From DATLBY01 sp035526665 (lineage in GTDB: Bacteria; Acidobacteriota; Terriglobia; Bryobacterales; Bryobacteraceae): 25,152 nt of DNA. Both the position numbers and the translations under genes were made by a program. The stretch's first letter is position 1. Every line of letters begins with the position of its first letter. The stretch covers positions 1 through 25,152 of the forward strand of contig DATLBY010000411.1 in the NCBI GenBank assembly GCA_035526665.1, given 5' to 3'. The notes under the pieces are model-generated. The model ran no database searches. It saw only the letters and a list, made by a program, of their open reading frames with translations, and was not told where the DNA came from. Shown piece after piece: positions 16,210-22,866 of the stretch.

Positions 16210-16983
16210 ATGTTCAGCCGCGCGACGAATACCATCGCCACGGTAATCGTAGACGACGAGCAGCTCGCACGTGAAGAACTCTCGTTTCTCCTGAAAGATT
16301 TCCCTGAAATCGAGATAATCGGCTCCGGTTCCAATGGACTTGAGGCGATCGAGTTGATCCAGAATCTGGAGCCGGACCTGGTTTTCCTCGATGTGCAGAT
16401 GCCGGGGCTGGATGGTTTGAGCGTCATCCAGCGCTTGAAAGAAGGTAAATCGCCTTTGCCCCACTTCGTTCTGGCCACGGCATTCGATAACTATGCGGTC
16501 GACGCCTTTCGCATGGAGGCCATGGATTACATCCTGAAGCCGATCGATAAGGACCGGCTGGCGACCACCATGCAGCGCGCTCAGAAGCTGCTGCTGGAGC
16601 GGAGCCCCCGGACGGAATTGGCGCCGGCTCCCCGTCCCGGCTTTCAGCGAACCAAAATTCTCGTCAAAAGCTCCGGCCGGAATCTGATCGTCGATGCGCA
16701 GGACATCGTCTACGCCACCATCGAGGATGGCCTCATCACGATCGTGACTAGCACGCTTGAGGGCGAATCCAATTACCGCACCATCGAAGAACTGCAGTCG
16801 AATCTCGATCCCGAGACGTTTTGGCGCGTTCACCGCTCGTTCCTGGTAAACATCAACCGGATCCGCGAAGTAATTCCCTGGTTCAAGTCGAGCTATCAGA
16901 TCCGGATGGATGACAAGAAGCAGACCGAGATTCCCGTGAGCCGCGTACAGACCAAGCGCCTGCGCAGCCTGCTCAAACTCTAA
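16210..16983 (+). CDS. LytTR-family response regulator
   Basis: The protein is 257 residues. A receiver domain (about 9-130) has the acidic pair Asp15-Asp16, phospho-acceptor Asp61 (FLDVQMPGLDG), Thr90 and Lys110 (ILKP), so it is fully competent for phosphorelay. A linker rich in Pro/Ala at about 133-146 leads to a LytTR DNA-binding domain (about 148-257) with the RVHRSFLVNINRI block. The protein is a DNA-binding transcription factor, presumably working as a dimer on a direct repeat. No histidine kinase is adjacent, so the partner must lie elsewhere or outside the window. It is divergent from inositol-3-phosphate synthase and converges on the ThuA-like gene with an 8-bp gap, so control of the neighbouring genes is possible but unproven. 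Confidence 0.93.
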   Translation: MFSRATNTIATVIVDDEQLAREELSFLLKDFPEIEIIGSGSNGLEAIELIQNLEPDLVFLDVQMPGLDGLSVIQRLKEGKSPLPHFVLATAFDNYAVDAFRMEAMDYILKPIDKDRLATTMQRAQKLLLERSPRTELAPAPRPGFQRTKILVKSSGRNLIVDAQDIVYATIEDGLITIVTSTLEGESNYRTIEELQSNLDPETFWRVHRSFLVNINRIREVIPWFKSSYQIRMDDKKQTEIPVSRVQTKRLRSLLKL

Positions 16984-16991
16984 CGCGCCGC

Positions 16992-17849
16992 CTACCGGGT
17001 GCTGGTCTTGTCGGCCTTGGGAAAATCAGCAGGCACAGGGATCGTTACTTTGCCCTGATGTGTCCATTCGGTCCCGCGCAGCAGCGTCGTGATGAACCCA
17101 ACGCACTGCATTGCCTCCGGTCCGTGTCCCAGCGTGGTATGAAAGACGCGCCCCTTGCCGTAGTGTAAAACCATCAACATGGGCTCGTGCTCGCCCGTGC
17201 CTTTGGTGGCGGGATCGGAAAAGGCCGTTGCCAGAACCGTCATGTTCTTGGCGGGCCCGCGCAGACTGTCATACAGTTCGTCTTTCACGTGCATCCACTC
17301 CGCCGGCAGTCCCTTCATGATGGGATGTTGGGCGTTCCGCTTCGCCACGACAAATGGGTGCTGAGCGCCATGATGGCCGCCGGGACCCGGGGTGGTTGCA
17401 TCCTCCACAATTTTGCCGTCGCGGAAGCGTACATAGGGACCAGCTTTCTCCGTGCGGTTGCCCCATCCGCCTACTCCGATCATCTCGTTGAACTCTTTCC
17501 ATTCCGGAAACGCGTTATCGGCGGCATGGAATGACACGAATCCCCCGCCCTTGCGAACGAACTCCTCGAAGGCGGCCTGTGTCGCGGCGGACCATGGCTC
17601 ACCGTTGTAATTGGAAAGCACGACATCCTGGCCCGTGAACTTCGGCTGAAAGCTGGCCATATCCCCGCCCTTGGGGGGCGTTGTGGCCACCGCGACCGTA
17701 AACCGCCCCGACTCCTCCAGCAGCTTCTTGAGGATGGGTGTGGTTGCCTTCCAATCGTGATTATTCTGCCCATCGATAATCAACACCTTGATCGCCGGAG
17801 CGGCTACCAGCGACCCGCAGAGAAGAAATATGGAAATCAGAAGACGCAT
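16992..17849 (-). CDS. Secreted ThuA-like (trehalose-utilisation-type) domain protein
   Basis: The protein is about 285 residues, with a signal peptide (LLISIFLLCGSLVAAPA, cleavage near residue 19). The mature part is a glutamine-amidotransferase-like ThuA domain: IKVLIIDGQNNHDW at the start, then VLSNYNGEPW, the GGGFVSFHAADNAF nucleophile-elbow-like segment, GVGGWGNR, GGHHGAQHPF, ADELYD-like VKDELYDSLRG and the closing GKGRVFHTTLGHGPEA. ThuA-like proteins are linked to sugar metabolism in several phyla, but their chemistry is not settled. A GTG lies directly before the ATG at 17849 and could be used instead; neither has a convincing Shine-Dalgarno. It is divergent from a TonB receptor by about 100 bp, suggesting a shared substrate. 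Confidence 0.88.
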   Translation of the reverse strand: MRLLISIFLLCGSLVAAPAIKVLIIDGQNNHDWKATTPILKKLLEESGRFTVAVATTPPKGGDMASFQPKFTGQDVVLSNYNGEPWSAATQAAFEEFVRKGGGFVSFHAADNAFPEWKEFNEMIGVGGWGNRTEKAGPYVRFRDGKIVEDATTPGPGGHHGAQHPFVVAKRNAQHPIMKGLPAEWMHVKDELYDSLRGPAKNMTVLATAFSDPATKGTGEHEPMLMVLHYGKGRVFHTTLGHGPEAMQCVGFITTLLRGTEWTHQGKVTIPVPADFPKADKTSTR

Positions 17850-17922
17850 CACAACGGCAGTCTATCACGCTGAGATTGCCCTGAAATCTGCAACCGAATC
17901 CAATTCCCCTTCATCCAGCTTC

Positions 17923-17928
17923 TATAAA
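17923..17928 (+). promoter_or_regulatory. Candidate -10 box (TATAAA) for the second TonB receptor
   Basis: TATAAA lies in the divergent gap. The expected +1 is near 17935, giving a short leader that contains GAGGGG about 10 nt before the ATG at 17952. No good -35 is seen. Confidence 0.4.
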
Positions 17929-17951
17929 GGCTAATGAGGGGCTTATCGACA

Positions 17952-20804
17952 ATGGGTAAACAGGCAACGTTAACAGTACTGACACTTACAATCTTCGCCG
18001 CGCTCTCCTTCGGGCAGTCCGCCGCGATTAACGGGCAGATTGAAGGGACCATCACAGACCCGACTGGCGCCGCGCTGTCGTCGGCCGCCGTGCGAATCGA
18101 AAATATCGGAACAGGCTTTAAAAGATCGCAACAGACCGACGCCGCAGGCTTCTATCGCTTCCCTGTCCTCCCGCTGGGTGAATACACGGTGACCGTGGAA
18201 TCCTCCGGCTTTGCGGCCACGAAACGGACCGGCATCACGCTGAGCGCCGGGAGCGCCGCCACCGTCGATATCACTCTGCAGGTATTGGGTGTGGCCAGCA
18301 CTGTGGAGGTGTCCGCGGCCGCTCCGGTTTCCGATCCCAGCCGCACCGACATCGGCTCCACTCTCAGCGGCAATCAGGTTTTGAATCTGCCGCTTGTCTC
18401 ACGAAATCCGTATAACTTCATTCTGCTGCAACCCAACGTGAGCGGTCGTGGCAACCAGGAATTTGGTGTGCCGCGGAAACTGAACGCAAATGGATTTAAT
18501 GGCCGCGTCAATTACCAGTTGGATGGCAACGCGAACACGCAAAGCGACCGGGCCGGTATCCGCCTGATTCCTATCTCGAATACTTTTGTCGCCGAGGTCC
18601 AGAACGTCAATAATGGGTTTGCGCCGGAGTTCGGGAATACGGTCGGCGCTGTCTTCAACACCATCACCAAGTCGGGAAGCAACGATCTTCACGGGGAAGC
18701 CGGCTATATTTTCCGCCGTACCGATTTTGTGGCCAGGCCGGCTCTGCTAAATCCTTCCCGGCCGAAGCCGGAACAGAGTGTGGATTCCTTCTTCGCAAAC
18801 GCCGGAGCGCCCATCATTCACGACAAAGCATTTCTGTTTGCCGCCTTCGAGAAGGTAAAGCGCGACCTTCCCAACGTCGTCACGGTAAACCCTGCGGTCA
18901 TCGCGCAACTCGGACTCCCGGAGCGATACGCCAATGCCATTCCCTTCGGACAGAATCTCTATTTCGGATTGATCAAGGCCGATTTCCAGATCAACGATTC
19001 CAATCGTCTGACCGTCCGCTACAATTTGCACCGCAACGATTCGCCTTATAACAACGGCGGCGCGCTAGTTGTCGAGTCTCAAACGTATAACTTCGTCGAT
19101 CGGTCGCACACCTTCGCTTCGCAGTTAATTTCCACGCTGGGCTCCAGCGCGGTGAACGAAATCCGTTTTCAGGTACCTTACCGGACGCAGCAGCAGCTCG
19201 GTTTTGCCGCCAACGTTCCCGGGCCGTCCATCACCATCCCCGGCCAAATTCAATTCGGCAACTCCCCTCAACTCGGCTTTGATTTCCGTGAGCGGAGCCC
19301 GGAGCTGTCCGAGAATTACAGCTATACGCGGAGCGAGCATACCTACAAGGTTGGAGGAGTGGTTCGGAACATTCGCGATCTCCAGTCTCAAGTAACGTCC
19401 GCTGTCTATACGTTCCCAACGGTTCAATCCTATCTGGATGCCGCGCGCGGCGTCAGTCTCAAAGGATATAGCGCTTACAACCAGGCGTTTGGCAATCAGG
19501 CGATCTCGTACAACTCTATCTTCTGGAGTGGCTACGCGCAGGACAATTGGAAGGTACGTCCGAACATCACGTTGACTTACGGACTCCGCTACGAGCTCTA
19601 TGACGTTCCCAATCCCGACAAAAACGCCACCTTCGCTTACTCCCGCGATTTTCGCGTGGATAAAAACAATTTCGCGCCTCGGGTGGGCCTGGCCATAGGC
19701 CTCGGCAAAGATCATAAGACCGTGCTGAGAGCCAGCGGTGGGATATTTTACGATCCTCCGCAGACAGACATCTACCGCCGTGCGCTGCTAAACAGTGGCA
19801 ACCCCTCATTCTTTACCATCAGCGCATCGCCGTCGGACGCGTACGCACCCGCGTTCCCGGCCATCTTCACCGCTGCGCCGGCGGGCTTTGCTCCGGCGGT
19901 GGGCGTGGAGAGCGTGTCGCCAGATTTCGCCACCCTGTATTCCTCCAACGCCAATGTGACCGTCACGCGCGCCTTGACTAACGACTTGGGAGTGAGCGTT
20001 TCCTACCTGTTCACGCGCGGAAATCGCCTGCCCGTCTATCGCAACATAAACGTGGTCCCCAACGGCACTCTGCTGGCCGATGGCCGGCCCGTCTTCGGAT
20101 CGGGCCGGGTCTATCCCGCATACAGGAACGTAAGCGTCGCCGAATCGGTGGGTCAGTCAGTCTACAACGGAGGCAATGTCACGCTGAACAAGCGGCTGTC
20201 TCATGGACTGGAGATGTTTGCGTCTTATACCTACTCAAAGTCCATTGACGACGCGCCGGAACAGAACAATATCGATAGCGGCACAGCTGTGTATCCTTCC
20301 GATCCAACAAATCGACGCAGGGACCGTGGCGTGTCATTGACCGATCACACCCATGTTTTCATTACTAACGCCGTGTATACGCCCGCGGCCCGTATTGAGT
20401 CCCCTTTCCTGCGGCACCTGATCAACGACAATCGGATCTCGTTGATCTTTAATGCCTCCAGCGGCGATGTCTTCAACTATGGAAGCAACCGCGCGAACCT
20501 GAACGGCGATCCCACAGTCGCAGCCGCGCAGCAGCGCCCCGCCTACATCGGCCGGAACACCCTGCGTTCCCCGGCGGTGCAGCAGCTCGATGCCCGCTAT
20601 TCACGTATTTTCCCTGTCGGTGAGCGCCTGCGGCCGGAGTTTTTCGCCGAGTTTACAAATTTGCTCAATCACACAAACGTGACCAATATGAATGTCACCG
20701 GGACGGTCGACGCACAAGGGCTCCTGTTGACTCCCGCTTCGCTGGCCTGGACCGACGCCCGTGAGCAGCGGCTCATCCAGTTCGGCGTCAAACTGAATTT
20801 CTAA
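17952..20804 (+). CDS. TonB-dependent receptor, Oar-like, with carboxypeptidase-regulatory-like N-domain
   Basis: This is a predicted outer-membrane receptor of 950 residues from the ATG at 17952, which is preceded by GAGGGG and opens a signal peptide (LTVLTLTIFAALSFGQ). An in-frame ATG 18 bp upstream is less likely because it would fall at the transcription start. Residues about 28-112 form a carboxypeptidase-regulatory-like domain (INGQIEGTITDPTGAALSSA). The plug region spans about 115-250, with LPLVSRNPYNFILLQP and GAVFNTITKSGSNDLHGE. A large barrel follows, with WSGYAQDNWKVRPNITLTYG and YTYSKSIDD blocks, and the protein ends in QFGVKLNF. It has the same architecture as the receptor at 3576-6866 but is about 145 residues shorter, so the two are distant paralogues. 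The ligand is unknown. It is divergent from the ThuA-like gene. Confidence 0.9.
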   Translation: MGKQATLTVLTLTIFAALSFGQSAAINGQIEGTITDPTGAALSSAAVRIENIGTGFKRSQQTDAAGFYRFPVLPLGEYTVTVESSGFAATKRTGITLSAGSAATVDITLQVLGVASTVEVSAAAPVSDPSRTDIGSTLSGNQVLNLPLVSRNPYNFILLQPNVSGRGNQEFGVPRKLNANGFNGRVNYQLDGNANTQSDRAGIRLIPISNTFVAEVQNVNNGFAPEFGNTVGAVFNTITKSGSNDLHGEAGYIFRRTDFVARPALLNPSRPKPEQSVDSFFANAGAPIIHDKAFLFAAFEKVKRDLPNVVTVNPAVIAQLGLPERYANAIPFGQNLYFGLIKADFQINDSNRLTVRYNLHRNDSPYNNGGALVVESQTYNFVDRSHTFASQLISTLGSSAVNEIRFQVPYRTQQQLGFAANVPGPSITIPGQIQFGNSPQLGFDFRERSPELSENYSYTRSEHTYKVGGVVRNIRDLQSQVTSAVYTFPTVQSYLDAARGVSLKGYSAYNQAFGNQAISYNSIFWSGYAQDNWKVRPNITLTYGLRYELYDVPNPDKNATFAYSRDFRVDKNNFAPRVGLAIGLGKDHKTVLRASGGIFYDPPQTDIYRRALLNSGNPSFFTISASPSDAYAPAFPAIFTAAPAGFAPAVGVESVSPDFATLYSSNANVTVTRALTNDLGVSVSYLFTRGNRLPVYRNINVVPNGTLLADGRPVFGSGRVYPAYRNVSVAESVGQSVYNGGNVTLNKRLSHGLEMFASYTYSKSIDDAPEQNNIDSGTAVYPSDPTNRRRDRGVSLTDHTHVFITNAVYTPAARIESPFLRHLINDNRISLIFNASSGDVFNYGSNRANLNGDPTVAAAQQRPAYIGRNTLRSPAVQQLDARYSRIFPVGERLRPEFFAEFTNLLNHTNVTNMNVTGTVDAQGLLLTPASLAWTDAREQRLIQFGVKLNF

Positions 20805-20833
20805 CTTTCGGAAACAGCCGCGGAGTGCAGACG

Positions 20834-20998
20834 CTAGCTTTGGCCTGCCTCCGTCCGGCTGACGTATTTCGCGGGGTCGGCATCGAATTTCTTTTTGCAT
20901 TCCAGCGAGCAGAAATAGTACCGGTCGCCCGCGTACTCGCTCTGTCCCGCCGCTGTTCCCTCATCCACTTCCATGTCGCAAACATGATCGATAGTCAT
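20834..20998 (-). CDS. Small YHS-domain metal-binding protein
   Basis: From the ATG at 20998 the product is 54 residues and is essentially one YHS domain: Cys7 in HVCDMEVD, the YAGDRYYFCS block with Cys30, Cys34 in LECKKKF, and DPAKYV. Single YHS domains occur alone or at the N-terminus of copper P-type ATPases and are believed to bind heavy metals through these Cys residues. An ATG at 21022 would add eight residues, but the conserved part begins right after the internal ATG; neither start has a good Shine-Dalgarno. It is divergent, over 52 bp, from the parvulin-FGE pair and converges on the second TonB receptor with a 29-bp gap. No signal peptide is present, so it is cytosolic. Confidence 0.82.
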   Translation of the reverse strand: MTIDHVCDMEVDEGTAAGQSEYAGDRYYFCSLECKKKFDADPAKYVSRTEAGQS

Positions 20999-21036
20999 GG
21001 AAAGTAGACCAGTGAGGAGCATCGCCGGTTACACGC

Positions 21037-21042
21037 GATAAT
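21037..21042 (+). promoter_or_regulatory. Candidate -10 box (GATAAT) for the parvulin-FGE operon, near-leaderless
   Basis: GATAAT ends 8 nt before the ATG at 21051; the expected +1 is about 2 nt before it. No Shine-Dalgarno is present. The box lies in the 52-bp divergent region shared with the YHS gene. Confidence 0.4.
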
Positions 21043-21050
21043 GTTCTTAA

Positions 21051-21899
21051 ATGGCGCTGCTGATCAATGGTGAGCTGGTAGACGACTTTGTCATTCGCGA
21101 AGAAGCTGCTGCCCTCCGGCCGCAATATGAAGCGGCGATGCATGGCGGCGACCCGGTGCAGATGGAGATGCAACTGCGCGAATGGTCGCGTGAAAATGTG
21201 ATCGAGCGCGTTCTTTTACGGCAGGAAGCTCTGCGCGAAACCTCCCCGATTCCACCCGAGCTGATGGACGAAGCGATGAAGCAGATCCGCTCTCAGACTG
21301 CCGGCCAGGCGGGCTGCGCCGGCGATGCCGAACTGCGGCAGCAGATCGAGAGCCGTATCCGCCTGGAAGCTCTCATCCAGAAGATTACCGCAAGAGTACC
21401 GCCGCCGAAAAATAAAGAAGTCGGCGAATATTATAAAAAAGCCAAGGATCAATTTTGGACTCCGGAACTGCTCCGCGCGTCCCACATCATCAAAAACGTA
21501 GATGAATCGACCGACGAAGCGACCGCCCGGGAGACAATTGAGCAGGTGGCTGAAGAGCTGCGCGGCGGAGCCGTATTCGCGGAAGTCGCCGACCGCCACT
21601 CGGACTGCGCCGGCTCGGGAGGGGACCTCGGGTGGTTTCCGCGCGGACAGATGGTGGAGGAGTTCGAGGCGGTGGTATTCGCCCTGAAGCCCGGCGAGAT
21701 CAGTCCGATTTTCCGGACTGGTTTTGGCTTTCATATCGCCACTGTCACAGGTCACAGGCCGGCGGGTGTCCGCGGTTTGAATGAAGTCCGCGCCGAGATC
21801 GAACAGGCTCTGCTCCAAAGTAAACGGGAGAAGGCGATGGAGGACTTCATCGATGCTCTGCGCGCCAAGGCCGAGGTGAAGCAGGTAAAGGGAGCATGA
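21051..21899 (+). CDS. Cytosolic parvulin-type peptidyl-prolyl cis-trans isomerase (EC 5.2.1.8)
   Basis: The protein is 282 residues. A helical N-terminal part (1-135) resembles the SurA/NifM-like chaperone module, and a parvulin catalytic domain spans about 141-234. Visible catalytic residues are His145 (RASHIIK), Cys186 (DCAGSGGDLGWF), Met201 and Phe205 (MVEEFE) and His228 (TGFGFHIATV). A charged C-terminal helix follows. There is no signal peptide or membrane segment, unlike SurA, PpiD and PrsA, so it should act in the cytosol, as NifM does on NifH. Its TGA stop overlaps the ATG of the FGE gene (ATGA), so the two are translationally coupled, pointing to a shared client protein. The cytosolic location and coupling suggest it helps FGE substrates; that link is inference. 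Confidence 0.9.
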   Translation: MALLINGELVDDFVIREEAAALRPQYEAAMHGGDPVQMEMQLREWSRENVIERVLLRQEALRETSPIPPELMDEAMKQIRSQTAGQAGCAGDAELRQQIESRIRLEALIQKITARVPPPKNKEVGEYYKKAKDQFWTPELLRASHIIKNVDESTDEATARETIEQVAEELRGGAVFAEVADRHSDCAGSGGDLGWFPRGQMVEEFEAVVFALKPGEISPIFRTGFGFHIATVTGHRPAGVRGLNEVRAEIEQALLQSKREKAMEDFIDALRAKAEVKQVKGA

Positions 21900-22864
21900 A
21901 GGTATTCAGTCAACCTGGTCAGCCTCATCCCTGTTGTGTCCCCAGCAAGAGCCGCGCCGTGCAACTCGAGTTTTCGCGCCGCATGGCCGGCGAGCGACTC
22001 CGCGCCAATACCGGATCCACGGAAGCGATGGTAAAGCTGGATGGCGGCCGGTTTTGGATGGGCACTGATTCCTCGGACGGCTTCGCCGCGGACGGCGAGG
22101 GGCCGGTTCGCGACGTCACGCTCGATCCGTTTTTTATCGATGCGTTCCCCGTTACCAACCGTGTGTTCGCGGAGTTCATCGCAAACACCGGATACCAGAC
22201 CGAGGCGGAGCGATTCGGCTGGTCGTTTGTGTTCTACCTGCATATCCCGAAGGACGTGGTGGACGACACGGTCCGCGGCATCGAGTGGTGGTGTAAAGTC
22301 ACAGGCGCCACCTGGAATCATCCTGAAGGCCCCAGCTCTGATATCGAAACCAGGGAAAACTACCCGGTAGTGCACGTTAGTTGGAACGATGCTCTAGAGT
22401 ATTGCCGCTGGGCCGGAAAACGCCTGCCAACCGAGGCGGAATGGGAGTATGCGGCCCGCGGTGGCCTGGAGCAGAAGACCTATCCGTGGGGCGATGAACT
22501 GACTCCCGGCGGCAAGCACCTCTGCAACATCTGGCAAGGCGAGTTTCCCTATGTGGATCTCGGCGAGGATGGCTATACCGCGACTGGGCCTGTGGACGCA
22601 TATCCTCCCAATGGCTATGGGCTGTATACCATCACCGGGAATGCGTGGGAGTGGTGCGCCGACTGGTTTCATCCGTCCTGGCACGTCACTGCAGGGCGCT
22701 CCAATCCGGTGGGGCCGCCGGAGGGTGCTACCCGCGTGATGAAGGGCGGCTCCTATCTCTGTCACCAGTCCTATTGCAATCGCTATCGTGTGGCGGCGCG
22801 CACTTCGAATACGCCCGACAGTTCCACTACCAACATCAGCTTTCGCTGCGTACGCGATCTATAA
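21896..22864 (+). CDS. Formylglycine-generating enzyme (sulfatase-modifying factor, EC 1.8.3.7)
   Basis: The protein is 322 residues, cytosolic, without a signal peptide. FGE uses O2 and Cu(I) to oxidise the Cys of a Cys-x-Pro-x-Arg motif in unfolded sulfatases to formylglycine. The core (about 45-322) is a complete SUMF1 fold: LDGGRFWMG, FFIDAFPVTN, ENYPVVHVSWNDA, LPTEAEWEYAARGG, YPWGDELTPGG, CNIWQG and GNAWEWCADW. The active site is GGSYLCHQSYCNRYR with Cys289 and Cys294, the copper-binding pair equivalent to Cys336/Cys341 of human FGE, followed by TSNTPDSSTTN and FRC. This makes it a true FGE rather than an EgtB, kinase-associated or other SUMF1-like protein lacking the Cys pair. The N-terminal 45 residues are an extension with Cys13-Cys14. 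The start is fixed by the ATGA overlap with the parvulin gene. It converges, 2 bp apart, on a sulfatase gene with the target motif. Confidence 0.95.
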   Translation: MKVFSQPGQPHPCCVPSKSRAVQLEFSRRMAGERLRANTGSTEAMVKLDGGRFWMGTDSSDGFAADGEGPVRDVTLDPFFIDAFPVTNRVFAEFIANTGYQTEAERFGWSFVFYLHIPKDVVDDTVRGIEWWCKVTGATWNHPEGPSSDIETRENYPVVHVSWNDALEYCRWAGKRLPTEAEWEYAARGGLEQKTYPWGDELTPGGKHLCNIWQGEFPYVDLGEDGYTATGPVDAYPPNGYGLYTITGNAWEWCADWFHPSWHVTAGRSNPVGPPEGATRVMKGGSYLCHQSYCNRYRVAARTSNTPDSSTTNISFRCVRDL

Positions 22865-22866
22865 GT

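Noticed and set aside
21051..21899. Nitrogenase maturation protein NifM
   Set aside because: The layout of helical N-domain plus parvulin is similar, but no nif gene is present and the coupling is to FGE.
21752..22375. Minus-strand frame of 207 codons opposite the parvulin-FGE junction
   Set aside because: Antisense shadow of two genes with intact catalytic motifs; no protein-like features.
21896..22864. Ergothioneine synthase EgtB or other SUMF1-like enzyme
   Set aside because: The Cys289-x4-Cys294 copper pair and the GGSYLC/NTPDSS blocks identify a true FGE, and no DinB domain is present.
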